DNA of 64,000 bases. Origin: an uncultured Oscillospiraceae bacterium. Lineage in GTDB: Bacteria; Bacillota; Clostridia; Oscillospirales; Oscillospiraceae. Shown one piece after another: positions 16,920 to 24,840 of this stretch. Under the pieces are notes generated by a model, which was not told where the DNA came from, searched no databases, and was given only the letters and a program-made list of their open reading frames with translations. The stretch covers positions 1 to 64,000 of the forward strand of contig CALWXC010000003.1 in NCBI GenBank assembly GCA_944385415.1, in the 5' to 3' direction. Made by a program: the position numbers and the translations under genes. Numbering within the stretch: position 1 is the first letter of the stretch; each line of letters starts with the position of its first letter.

Positions 16920-17000
16920 TTACTCGTTGTCCCAGTTGTGCCAGACGTTCTGGACGTCGTCATCGTCCTCCATCATGTCCAGCAGCTTCTCCATGTTCTT
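16920..17000 (-). repeat. Functional yebC 3' end supplied by the element (81-bp direct repeat, copy 2)
   Basis: The last 26 codons and stop of the intact yebC. It is identical to the copy at 15199-15279 except for two third-position changes. Homology stops right after the stop codon on one side. On the other side it ends where the displaced copy enters element DNA at 15280. Confidence 0.95.
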
Positions 17001-17654
17001 GATGTCCTCTTCCTTCTCAAGCTTCTGATAATTTTGGGGAACCATCTCCACCTGGGCGGACACAAAGCTGTATCCCTTGGCCGTCAGAGCATCGGCCACG
17101 GCGTTGAAGTCATCGGGATCGGTGGTGATCTCGAAGCACTCACCCTCATTGGAGAAGTCCTCAGCGCCGGCGTCCAGGGCATCCATCATGACGGTGTCCT
17201 CTTCCAGCTCCTCTTCCTCGTTGTCGATGACCAGTACGCCTTTACGGTCAAAGCTCCATGCCACGCAGCCGGAAGCGCCCAGGTTTCCGCCGTACTTGTC
17301 GAAGTAGTGACGCATATTGGCAGCGGTACGGTTGCGGCTGTCGGTCATGGTCTCCACGATGACGGCCACGCCGCTGGGGCCGTAGCCTTCGTAGGTGATG
17401 GACTCATAGTTGTCGGTATTACCGGCGCCGGAAGCCTTATCCAGCACGCGCTTGATGTTATCATTGGGCATGTTGGCGGCCTTGGCCTTGGTGATAACGG
17501 TGGCCAGACGGGAGTTATTGGCAGGATCGGCGCTGCCGCCCTCCTTCACCGCAACAATCATCTCCTTGGAGATTTTGGTGAACATGGAGGCACGCTTGGC
17601 GTCCTGCGCACCCTTGGTCTTCTGAATGTTATGCCATTTGGAATGTCCGGACAT
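16920..17654 (-). CDS. yebC: YebC/PmpR family protein
   Basis: The 244-aa protein has the family N-terminus MSGHSKWHNIQKTKGAQD and the three-domain layout of normal length. Family members were first described as transcription regulators. Related proteins, including mitochondrial TACO1, act in translation of difficult proline-rich stretches, so the role here is open. It is transcribed from its own promoter. Its final 26 codons come from the inserted element, and its old terminator is 1.7 kb downstream. The protein sequence is unchanged by this. Confidence 0.95.
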   Translation of the reverse strand: MSGHSKWHNIQKTKGAQDAKRASMFTKISKEMIVAVKEGGSADPANNSRLATVITKAKAANMPNDNIKRVLDKASGAGNTDNYESITYEGYGPSGVAVIVETMTDSRNRTAANMRHYFDKYGGNLGASGCVAWSFDRKGVLVIDNEEEELEEDTVMMDALDAGAEDFSNEGECFEITTDPDDFNAVADALTAKGYSFVSAQVEMVPQNYQKLEKEEDIKNMEKLLDMMEDDDDVQNVWHNWDNE

Positions 17655-17694
17655 ACAGTATTTCTTCCCTTCGTTTCAGTTGCAATTACATTGA

Positions 17695-17723
17695 ATTATA
17701 CCATAGCTTTCGGCCAAACTCAA
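17695..17723 (-). promoter_or_regulatory. Promoter for yebC
   Basis: TTGAGT (17718-17723) and a perfect TATAAT (17695-17700) are spaced by 17 bp on the minus strand, about 40 bp before the ATG. Confidence 0.75.
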
Positions 17724-17727
17724 GCTG

Positions 17728-18522
17728 TCAGCCGAATTTTACCACATCTTCATGGACAGTGGACCGCAGAATCTCCAAATCCGGGAACTGCGTTTCCAGA
17801 TACCGGGCCATGGTCTCACAGACAAGGTTTTCCGTGGGATAGTGACCGGCATCAATGAGATTCAAGCCCAAATCCCGGGCGTCGGCAAACTGATTGTATT
17901 TCAAATCTGCCGTCACAAAGGTGTCACAGCCCAGGGCCAGCGCCGTTTTGATGAATTCCCCGCAAGCGCCGCCGCCCACTGCCACCTTATGCACCGGCTT
18001 CCCGCCGTCGGCATAGCGGACGCCGTCACAGTGCAGGGCCGTCTTGACGCGCTCCAGGAAGTCCGGCAGCGTGCAATCCGTCTCCAATGTACCATACCGG
18101 CCCAGGCCGTAGGGGCGGCCCTGTTCGTCCTCCCCTGCCGAGGCCAGCACGCCGATATCTGTCAGACCCAATGCCTTGGCCAGCACGTCATTGACGCCGC
18201 CGGGAGCCGAGTCCAGATTGGTGTGCATATTGACCGCCGCCACACCGTGTTCCACCAGGTGCAGGATGGTCTGCCCAACCGAGTCCCGATCGTTGACGGT
18301 CTTGGCCGGGAAAAAGATCAGAGGATGGTGGGTCACCAACAGCTGGGCGCCCTTCTCCGCCGCCTCCTGCGCCACTGGAAGGAAGGGGTCCAGGGCCACC
18401 AAAACGCGGGACACCGCCGCGTCCTCATGGCCGCACAGCAGACCCACGTTATCCCACTCCTCTTTCATGCAGGCCGGGGCCAGTTCAAACAACGCCTGTT
18501 CCAATTCTTTGACGGTTCTCAT
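17728..18522 (-). CDS. Nif3-like dinuclear metal center protein
   Basis: The 264-aa protein of the Nif3/DUF34 family forms hexameric rings with a di-metal site. It is often annotated as GTP cyclohydrolase type 2, but its true substrate is uncertain. Metal-site residues are visible in LLVTHHPLIFF, VNMHTNLDSA and the C-terminal DAGHYPTE. The ATG at 18522 is chosen for GGAGGAAG just upstream. It lies 38 bp inside the end of trmK; this trmK-nif3 pairing is common in Bacillota. Confidence 0.92.
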   Translation of the reverse strand: MRTVKELEQALFELAPACMKEEWDNVGLLCGHEDAAVSRVLVALDPFLPVAQEAAEKGAQLLVTHHPLIFFPAKTVNDRDSVGQTILHLVEHGVAAVNMHTNLDSAPGGVNDVLAKALGLTDIGVLASAGEDEQGRPYGLGRYGTLETDCTLPDFLERVKTALHCDGVRYADGGKPVHKVAVGGGACGEFIKTALALGCDTFVTADLKYNQFADARDLGLNLIDAGHYPTENLVCETMARYLETQFPDLEILRSTVHEDVVKFG

Positions 18523-19213
18523 AGTCTTCCTCCAATTCCCGCACCTGGCGCAGCGCCGTCTCATAGTAGGCACGTCGCTCCGCCAGACTGTCCTCTTTGG
18601 CCCGGCTCAGGCCGTCTACGGCCCGAATCAGGGCATTCTTTACCCGTTCCATATACGCCCGCACCAGGGCCGGATCTTCCTCCAGCAGTTGGGGCGATAC
18701 GTATTGCTGGCCCGGCGTCAGCGGTGCTCCCCCGCCATAGTGGACCTCCATGACGGCATACAGGAATCCGCCGTCCCGGACCAGCTTTTCCCGTTCAATT
18801 CGATAGCCCCGCTCACTGAGCCAGCGCCGCAGATCATTGCCGGAGGACTGAGGCTGCAAAATCCAGGTCACCGCCGGGTCAGCGGCCCAGGAACATTCGG
18901 ACAGAATCTTCACCATGGTATCGCCGCCCATTCCGGCACAGACCACCGTATCCACAACGCCGGGACCCAGAGCCACAAGGCCATCACAGAGAAAAAATTC
19001 CATTCGATCCGCTATCTGAAACCGGGCGGCGTTCCGGCGGGCCGCCTCCAGAGGCTCCGGCCGCAAATCCATGGCGGCAACCGTGGCAGCAATATGTTCC
19101 CGCAGCAGATGGATGCTCAGATAGCCGTGGTCACAGCCCACATCGGCCACTCTGGCCCCCTGGGGTACCAGCGACGCACAGCACAACAGCCGTTTGGAAA
19201 TGGGTAGTTTCAT
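18485..19213 (-). CDS. trmK: tRNA (adenine22-N1)-methyltransferase
   Basis: SAM-dependent enzyme that makes m1A22 in tRNA. The 242-aa product has motif I VADVGCDHGYLS (22-33), the CAGMGGDTM motif near the middle and a helical C-terminal part. The ATG at 19213 follows GGAGGG by five bases. The RBS begins only a few bases after the terminator of the preceding DUF1858 gene. It overlaps nif3. Confidence 0.93.
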   Translation of the reverse strand: MKLPISKRLLCCASLVPQGARVADVGCDHGYLSIHLLREHIAATVAAMDLRPEPLEAARRNAARFQIADRMEFFLCDGLVALGPGVVDTVVCAGMGGDTMVKILSECSWAADPAVTWILQPQSSGNDLRRWLSERGYRIEREKLVRDGGFLYAVMEVHYGGGAPLTPGQQYVSPQLLEEDPALVRAYMERVKNALIRAVDGLSRAKEDSLAERRAYYETALRQVRELEEDYENRQRIGTGVV

Positions 19214-19229
19214 CGTTCCCTCCAAAAGA

Positions 19230-19251
19230 AAAGGGGCCGAATGGCCCCTTT
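19230..19251 (-). terminator. Terminator after the DUF1858 gene, abutting the trmK RBS
   Basis: A 9-bp GC-rich stem (19230-19238 with 19243-19251) is followed on the minus strand by TCTTTT and immediately by GGAGGG of trmK. No clear promoter fits in the gap. trmK must therefore be transcribed by read-through or from a promoter inside the DUF1858 gene. Confidence 0.75.
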
Positions 19252-19263
19252 GGTTCCAGTGGT

Positions 19264-19491
19264 TTACTTGTTGAGACCGGCAGCCTCGCTGGCCTCGATA
19301 AAGCGGTTGACCTGCTCCAGGAAGGGCTCCACCTGGATGCCGTGGACCATGCAGGCCTCCTCAACGGTCTCGCCGCGGGAGGAGGGGCAGCCCAGGCAGT
19401 GCATACCAATGGACAGGAACAGAGGGGCCGTCTGGGGGGCGATGTCCAGGATATCGCCGATGATGGTTTCCTTGGTGATCTGAGTAGCCAT
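19264..19491 (-). CDS. DUF1858 domain protein
   Basis: A 75-aa single-domain protein. It has a CxxC pair (C32, C35 in MHCLGCP) and the family ending in LEQVNRFIEAS. DUF1858 proteins are suggested to be redox-active disulfide proteins linked to hybrid-cluster proteins. No partner is visible here. Confidence 0.88.
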   Translation of the reverse strand: MATQITKETIIGDILDIAPQTAPLFLSIGMHCLGCPSSRGETVEEACMVHGIQVEPFLEQVNRFIEASEAAGLNK

Positions 19492-19529
19492 AATACTACA
19501 CTCCTATCGTATATTTAAAAGAGCAAAAC

Positions 19530-19562
19530 GGACAGGCTCCGGCCATGCCGGAACCTGCCCGA
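19530..19562 (-). terminator. Terminator after tsf
   Basis: A near-perfect GC-rich stem spans 19530-19562, closed by a short ATG loop. A T-rich tract follows on the minus strand. It ends the rpsB-tsf unit. Confidence 0.8.
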
Positions 19563-19568
19563 ACGAAA

Positions 19569-20495
19569 TTACTTGGTCAGGCCGGCAGCGGCAGCGACCT
19601 CGGCAGCGAAGTCATCGACCTTCTTCTCAATGCCCTCGCCCTTCTCAAAGCGGACGAACGCAACCAGCTTGATGGAGCCGCCCAGCTCCTTGGCAACGGC
19701 CTCGATGTGCTTCTCCACGGAGATCTTGTTCTCCTTGACAAAAGCCTGCTGCAGGAGGCAGTTCTCCTCGTAGTACTTGTTCAGCTTGCCCATGACGATG
19801 CCCTCGCGGACCTTCTCGGGCTTGTTGGCCATCTTGGGATCGTTGGCCATCACAGCCAGCTGAATCTCCTTCTCCTTCTCCAGGACCTCGGGAGCCACGT
19901 CGCTCTTGTCGCGGAAGGAGGGGTTCATGGAAGCGATCTGCATGCAGATGTCCTTGCCCAGCTCGGTGACGGCGTCGGCAGCGATGCCCTCAACCTCCAT
20001 GTTGACCAGCACGCCGATACGGCCGCCCATGTGGGTGTAGGCCACGGTCACACCGGTGTCGAAACGGGCGAAGCGGCGGATCTGAATGTTCTCACCGATG
20101 ACCAGGATCTTCTCGGGCAGAGTGGCCTCAACGGTCAGGTCGGAGCCGGGGTACTTGCAGGCCTTCAGAGCGTCCATGTCGGCGGGAGCGTCCTTGAGAA
20201 TGACGGAGGTCACGTCGTTGACGAACTCCATGAACTTGTCGGACTTGGAAGCGAAGTCGGTCTCGGCGTTGATCTCAACGATGGCGCCCACACCGTTCTC
20301 CACGACGGCGTTGACAACGCCCTCAGCGGCGATACGGCCGGACTTCTTGGCAGCAGCGGCCAGGCCCTTCTCACGCAGCCACTCCACGGCCTTGTCCATG
20401 TCGCCGTCGGAAGCGGTCAGAGCCTTCTTGCAGTCCATCATGCCGACGTTGGTCATCTCGCGCAGCTTCTTAACATCCTGAGCAGTAAAAGCCAT
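19569..20495 (-). CDS. tsf: Translation elongation factor Ts
   Basis: Nucleotide exchange factor for EF-Tu. The 308-aa protein starts with a UBA-like domain (about 1-45) containing TNVGMMDCKKAL. Two dimerization-type domains follow. AGGAGG precedes the ATG. It follows rpsB, the universal arrangement. Confidence 0.97.
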   Translation of the reverse strand: MAFTAQDVKKLREMTNVGMMDCKKALTASDGDMDKAVEWLREKGLAAAAKKSGRIAAEGVVNAVVENGVGAIVEINAETDFASKSDKFMEFVNDVTSVILKDAPADMDALKACKYPGSDLTVEATLPEKILVIGENIQIRRFARFDTGVTVAYTHMGGRIGVLVNMEVEGIAADAVTELGKDICMQIASMNPSFRDKSDVAPEVLEKEKEIQLAVMANDPKMANKPEKVREGIVMGKLNKYYEENCLLQQAFVKENKISVEKHIEAVAKELGGSIKLVAFVRFEKGEGIEKKVDDFAAEVAAAAGLTK

Positions 20496-20540
20496 AATAC
20501 AGTTCCTCCTGTAAATTCTAGTGTAAAAGGATATCCCAAA

Positions 20541-20576
20541 AGATGCCCGCCTGGACGGATGAACAAGCGGGCATCT
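20541..20576 (-). terminator. Hairpin/attenuator between rpsB and tsf
   Basis: A perfect 10-bp stem (20541-20550 with 20567-20576) is followed by TTTGGG rather than a full T run. It probably acts as a partial terminator adjusting S2 to EF-Ts output. Confidence 0.65.
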
Positions 20577-20598
20577 GCATTTTCATGCGATATAGAGA

Positions 20599-21324
20599 TT
20601 ACTCGGCAGCGGGGGCCTCGACAGCCTCAGCAGCGGTCTCCTCGCCCTGCTTGCCCTCGGTCACGGCGTTAGCCATGGTGGCGGCAATCAGGCGGATGGC
20701 GCGGATGGCGTCATCATTGCCGGGAATGACGTAATCGACCTCATCGGGATCGCAGTTAGTATCAACGATGGCCACAACGGGGATACCCAGCTTGCGGGCC
20801 TCGGCAATGGCGTTGCGCTCCTTGCGGGGGTCAACGATGAACAGAGCGCCGGGGAGCTTCTTCATCTCCTTGACGCCGCCCAGGTACTTCTCCAGCTTGG
20901 CAATCTCGCCTTGGTGCTTGATGACTTCCTTCTTGGGCAGCATGGCAAAGGTGCCGTCCTCTTCCATCTTGCGCAGCTGAGCCAGACGATCAATACGGGT
21001 ACGCATGGTCTTGAAGTTGGTCAGCATGCCGCCCAGCCAACGGGCGTTGACATAGTACTGGCCGACTCTCTCAGCCTCTTCGCGGATGGCGTCCTGGGCC
21101 TGCTTCTTGGTGCCGACGAACAGGATGGACTGACCGTTGGCGGCCAAGTCGCGGACGAAGTTGTAGGCCTCCTCCAGCTTCTTCACGGTCTTCTGCAGAT
21201 CAATGATATAGATACCATTTCTCTCCGTGTAGATGTAGGTTGCCATCTTGGGGTTCCAGCGGCGGGTCTGGTGACCGAAGTGCACACCGGCCTCCAGCAG
21301 CTGCTTCATGGATACGACTGCCAT
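20599..21324 (-). CDS. rpsB: 30S ribosomal protein S2
   Basis: The 241-aa protein begins [20 protein letters not shown], the standard S2 N-terminus, and has an Ala/Glu-rich tail. The ATG at 21324 is chosen for AGGAGG a few bases upstream; the longer frame is leader. About 130 bases of 5' leader separate it from the promoter. Confidence 0.97.
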   Translation of the reverse strand: MAVVSMKQLLEAGVHFGHQTRRWNPKMATYIYTERNGIYIIDLQKTVKKLEEAYNFVRDLAANGQSILFVGTKKQAQDAIREEAERVGQYYVNARWLGGMLTNFKTMRTRIDRLAQLRKMEEDGTFAMLPKKEVIKHQGEIAKLEKYLGGVKEMKKLPGALFIVDPRKERNAIAEARKLGIPVVAIVDTNCDPDEVDYVIPGNDDAIRAIRLIAATMANAVTEGKQGEETAAEAVEAPAAE

Positions 21325-21457
21325 AGTGTTTTTCCTCCTAAAATTCGTTTTTTGACCGCCACCCCATTCATCTCTCTCCGCTACCCAACCGGGCACGAAG
21401 CGGAAAGATCCCTGGGTGTGTGTGGTTCCATTGCGCTTTTTCGCACAATACTTGCTA

Positions 21458-21486
21458 AGTATAAACGATTATGCCAAAAAGTGCAA
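21458..21486 (-). promoter_or_regulatory. Promoter for rpsB-tsf
   Basis: TTGCAC (21481-21486) and TATACT (21458-21463) are spaced by 17 bp on the minus strand. Confidence 0.7.
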
Positions 21487-21495
21487 GGTCTTTTT

Positions 21496-21795
21496 TCAGG
21501 TTTTTTCAAAAATCTCAAAAAGTTTTTTCCGGTTCTCCAGCGGTGAGCGCACCTGCTCCAGGCATACCTCCACCAAAATGATGTCGTCGCCGATCTGTTT
21601 GACGGCCTGCCAGGGGATACAATAGTCGTATTCCCGGCAGAACAGGCCGAAAAACCGCCGGGGGCCCGGCACAATCATGGCCACCAGACGGCCGCAGGGC
21701 AGCTCCACCACCACATCCGAAACGTAGCCCAACCGGCTGCCGTCGCAGATGTTGACCACCTCTTTGCACCGCAGTTCCGTAAATCGCTGCTGCAT
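21496..21795 (-). CDS. YlmC/YmxH-family sporulation protein (PRC barrel)
   Basis: The 99-aa PRC-barrel protein contains the family's CDGSRLGYVSDVVVEL and CIPWQAVKQIGDDIILV stretches. Relatives sit beside sporulation genes; a biochemical role is not established. It lies 56 bp after sigG on the same strand, so it is likely read in the forespore. Confidence 0.88.
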   Translation of the reverse strand: MQQRFTELRCKEVVNICDGSRLGYVSDVVVELPCGRLVAMIVPGPRRFFGLFCREYDYCIPWQAVKQIGDDIILVEVCLEQVRSPLENRKKLFEIFEKT

Positions 21796-21850
21796 ACTCA
21801 GCCCTCCCCGATTTTGATTCTACGGCCAGTCTATGCGCCGGGGCTGCCGG

Positions 21851-22627
21851 TTATGAGGTGATGGCCCGCCGGATGGTATTAAGGGCGTTTTTCTCCAGCC
21901 GCGACACCTGGGCCTGACTGATGCCCACCTCCCCGGCCACTTCCATCTGGGTTTTGCCGTCGTAGAACCGCAGGGCCAGAATGTGCTTTTCCCGGGGATT
22001 GAGCCGGGCCATGGCCTCCCGCAGGGCGATCCGCTCCACCCACCGCTCATCGGTGTTCTTTTCATCCCGGACCTGGTCCATCACCGTCAGCGGGTCGCCG
22101 CCGTCGGAATACACCGGTTCAAAGAGGGACACCGGCAGCGAGATGGCGTCCATGGCGTAGGTCACTTCTTCCAGCGGCAGCTCCAGCCGTTTGGCGATTT
22201 CCTCCATGGAAGGCTCCCGGTTCTGTTCGGCCATCATCTGTTCCTTGCATTGCAGCACCTTATACGCTGTATCCCGCACGGAACGGCTGACGCGGATGGT
22301 ACTGTTATCCCGCAGGTACCGCCGGATTTCACCGGCAATCATGGGGACGCCGTAGGTGGAAAACCGCACCAGCTTCGTCTCGTCGAAGTTCTTGATGGCC
22401 TTCAACAGTCCGATACACCCCACCTGGAACAAATCGTCCGGGTTTTCTCCCCGTCCAATAAACTTCTGAATCACCGACAGCACCAGCCGGAGATTCCCCT
22501 CCACCAGCCGTTGGCGTGCGTCCTCATCCCCCTGCTTGCTGCGGCGCAGCAGCTCCATCATCTCCTCGTTTTTCAGCGTTTTCAATTTCGACGTATTGAC
22601 GCCGCAGATCTCCACCTTACCCAGCAT
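21851..22627 (-). CDS. sigG: Sporulation sigma factor SigG (late forespore)
   Basis: RNA polymerase sigma factor for the engulfed forespore. The 258-aa product starts with the SigG-type N-terminus LGKVEICGVNTSKLKTL. Region 2 contains DLFQVGCIGLLKAIKNFD, and the region 4 HTH lies near the end (KTQMEVAGEVGISQAQVSRL). The ATG at 22627 is chosen on family alignment, with a weak RBS (AAGGGA). An open stretch of 41 codons before it is non-coding leader. Confidence 0.95.
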   Translation of the reverse strand: MLGKVEICGVNTSKLKTLKNEEMMELLRRSKQGDEDARQRLVEGNLRLVLSVIQKFIGRGENPDDLFQVGCIGLLKAIKNFDETKLVRFSTYGVPMIAGEIRRYLRDNSTIRVSRSVRDTAYKVLQCKEQMMAEQNREPSMEEIAKRLELPLEEVTYAMDAISLPVSLFEPVYSDGGDPLTVMDQVRDEKNTDERWVERIALREAMARLNPREKHILALRFYDGKTQMEVAGEVGISQAQVSRLEKNALNTIRRAITS

Positions 22628-22731
22628 TGTACATCCCTTGTCCTTTCTGCCACTCCATCCGGAATGGCGACAGGCAAAGTATTTCCCACCCTGGGCGGTT
22701 TTATCCGGGATTTCCTCTGTTGTATAAAACT

Positions 22732-22761
22732 GCCGCCGGACAATCTGCACTGTCCGGCGGC
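22732..22761 (-). terminator. Terminator of the arg operon
   Basis: An 11-bp perfect stem (22732-22742 with 22751-22761) with T residues following on the minus strand, 17 bp after argD. Confidence 0.88.
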
Positions 22762-22777
22762 GAAACGCTTCTATCTT

Positions 22778-23956
22778 TTATTGTGCGTTCAGAACGGCTT
22801 CCAGAATGGCAAGGCCCTGATCAATCTCCTCATAGGTGATGGTCAGAGGCGGCAGCAGCCGCACTTTCGTTTTGGCTGTCAAGGGAATCAAGCCCTGTTC
22901 AATGCACTGCTGCACCACCGTCTTGGCCTCCAGGCCGTCGGCCAGTTCAATGCCGATCATCAGGCCCAGACCGCTGACGGATTTTACGTGCTTCATTTTG
23001 GAGAGTTTCTTCCAGATATAATCGGCTTTCTCCGTAATCTGCTCCAGCATCTTGTCGTCCAGCTTCTTGAGCACGACCTGTCCGCCGGCGCAGGCCACAG
23101 GGTTACCGCCGAAGGTGGTGCCGTGCTGGCCGAAACCCAGGACATGCTCCGTCTTCTCTCCGAACAGAACCGCCCCCAGGGGCAGGCCGCCGCCAATGCC
23201 CTTTGCAATGGTGATGACATCCGGTTGAATGCCGTAGTGCTCACAGGCCAGCAGCTTGCCGGTACGGCCAATGCCCGTCTGGACCTCGTCCACCATCAGG
23301 AGAATATCTTTTTCTTTGCAGAGCTTTGCCACGGCCTGGACATAGTCCTGATCCAGGGCAATGACGCCGCCCTCACCCTGCACCAGCTCCATCAGAATGG
23401 CCGTGGTATTGGGGGTAATTGCCGCTTCCAGCTTGGACATGTCGCCAGATTCCACAAACCGGAAAGCGTCCACAAAGGGGAAGAAAAAGTTATGGAACAC
23501 TTCCTGGCCTGTGGCCGACAGCGTCGCCATGGTACGGCCGTGGAAGGAGTTCTTCAGGGTGATGATCTCGTTGTGCTCCTTGCCGTACTTGTCAAAGCCG
23601 TACTTCCGGGCCGTTTTGATGGCGCCCTCGTTGGCCTCGGCGCCGGAGTTGCAGAAGAACACCTTTTTCATGCCGGTGCGCTCACAGAGCATTTTGGCCA
23701 GCACGGCACAGGGTTCCGTATAGAACAGGTTGCTGATGTGCTGCATCTTCCCTGCCTGCTCGCTGACGGCTTGGACCCAATCGGCGTCGCAAAAGCCCAG
23801 AGAATCGGCGCCGATACCGGCGGAAAAGTCAATATACTGCTTGCCCTCAGGCGAATAGCAGGTGGCGCCGTGGCCCCGCTCCACGCACAGGTCGAACCGG
23901 GCATAGGTGCTGCACACATACTGTTGGTCGATGGTTTTCAATTCCTGGCTTGTCAT
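22778..23956 (-). CDS. argD: Acetylornithine aminotransferase
   Basis: Converts N-acetylglutamate semialdehyde to N-acetylornithine with PLP and glutamate. The 392-aa class III aminotransferase has K252 as Schiff-base lysine (TIAKGIGGGLPLG). It also shows FCNSGAEANEGAIK for phosphate binding and VDEVQTGIGRTG. It is the last gene of argC-J-B-D. Confidence 0.95.
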   Translation of the reverse strand: MTSQELKTIDQQYVCSTYARFDLCVERGHGATCYSPEGKQYIDFSAGIGADSLGFCDADWVQAVSEQAGKMQHISNLFYTEPCAVLAKMLCERTGMKKVFFCNSGAEANEGAIKTARKYGFDKYGKEHNEIITLKNSFHGRTMATLSATGQEVFHNFFFPFVDAFRFVESGDMSKLEAAITPNTTAILMELVQGEGGVIALDQDYVQAVAKLCKEKDILLMVDEVQTGIGRTGKLLACEHYGIQPDVITIAKGIGGGLPLGAVLFGEKTEHVLGFGQHGTTFGGNPVACAGGQVVLKKLDDKMLEQITEKADYIWKKLSKMKHVKSVSGLGLMIGIELADGLEAKTVVQQCIEQGLIPLTAKTKVRLLPPLTITYEEIDQGLAILEAVLNAQ

Positions 23957-23974
23957 GGTCTTCGCTTCCTTTAC

Positions 23975-24823
23975 TCAATAGAACAGCGTGCCGTTGCCCA
24001 GATCGGAGAACATCTCCAGCAGGATGGCATGCTCCTTGCGGCCGTCGATGATGACGGCCTCCTTGACGCCCTTGGCGATGGAATCCACACAGCAGGCAAT
24101 CTTCGGCAGCATACCGCCGGAGATGACGCCCTGGGCCACCAGCTTGGGGACGTTGCTGATCTTGACCTCGTGGATGAGTGTGGATTCATCGTCCTTATCC
24201 ATCAGCAGGCCGGGGATATCCGTCAGGGACACCAGTTTGCAGGCCCCCAGGGCAATGGCCAGAGCCGCCGCCGCCGTATCGGCGTTGATGTTATAGGTAC
24301 GGCCCTCGCTGTCGGCACCGATGGTGGCCACCACGGGAATCAGGCCGCTGTTCAGCGCCTGTTCCACAGGGAAGGTATTCACGTCTACAATGTCGCCCAC
24401 CAAGCCCAAATCCTGCTCGGCGTGTTTCTCGCAGCGAATCATACCAGCGTCCACGCCGCACAGGCCGATGGCCTTGCCGTTGCGGGCGCAGAGACGGGCC
24501 ACCAGGTCTTTATTGACCTTGCCGGCCAGAACCATTTGGACCACTTCCATGGTCTCCTCGTCGGTATACCGCAGGCCGTTGACAAACTTGGCCTCCTTGC
24601 CGATCTGCTTGAGCAGCTTATTGATATCGGGGCCGCCGCCGTGGACCAGCACCGTTTTAATGCCCAGCATATTGAGCAGGATGATATCCTCCATGACGGC
24701 GTCCTTGAGCCGCTCGTCGATCATAGCATTGCCGCCGTATTTGACAACAATGGTTTTCCCCGTGTATTTCTTCATATACGGCTGCGCTTCGGTGAGCACA
24801 TCCGCAATGGTCCGTTCTTTCAC
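23975..24823 (-). CDS. argB: Acetylglutamate kinase
   Basis: Phosphorylates N-acetylglutamate, the second step of arginine synthesis. The 282-aa protein has the amino acid kinase fold with IVVKYGGNAM and VLVHGGGPDIN near the N-terminus. The GTG at 24823 is chosen for GAGGGGG about eight bases upstream. The longer frame would run back into argJ. Confidence 0.95.
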   Translation of the reverse strand: MKERTIADVLTEAQPYMKKYTGKTIVVKYGGNAMIDERLKDAVMEDIILLNMLGIKTVLVHGGGPDINKLLKQIGKEAKFVNGLRYTDEETMEVVQMVLAGKVNKDLVARLCARNGKAIGLCGVDAGMIRCEKHAEQDLGLVGDIVDVNTFPVEQALNSGLIPVVATIGADSEGRTYNINADTAAAALAIALGACKLVSLTDIPGLLMDKDDESTLIHEVKISNVPKLVAQGVISGGMLPKIACCVDSIAKGVKEAVIIDGRKEHAILLEMFSDLGNGTLFY

Positions 24824-24840
24824 GTTCTTATCCCCCTCGC

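Noticed and set aside
22628-22731. Sigma-F-type promoter before sigG
   Set aside because: Only loose matches to the forespore consensus; several equally poor alternatives.
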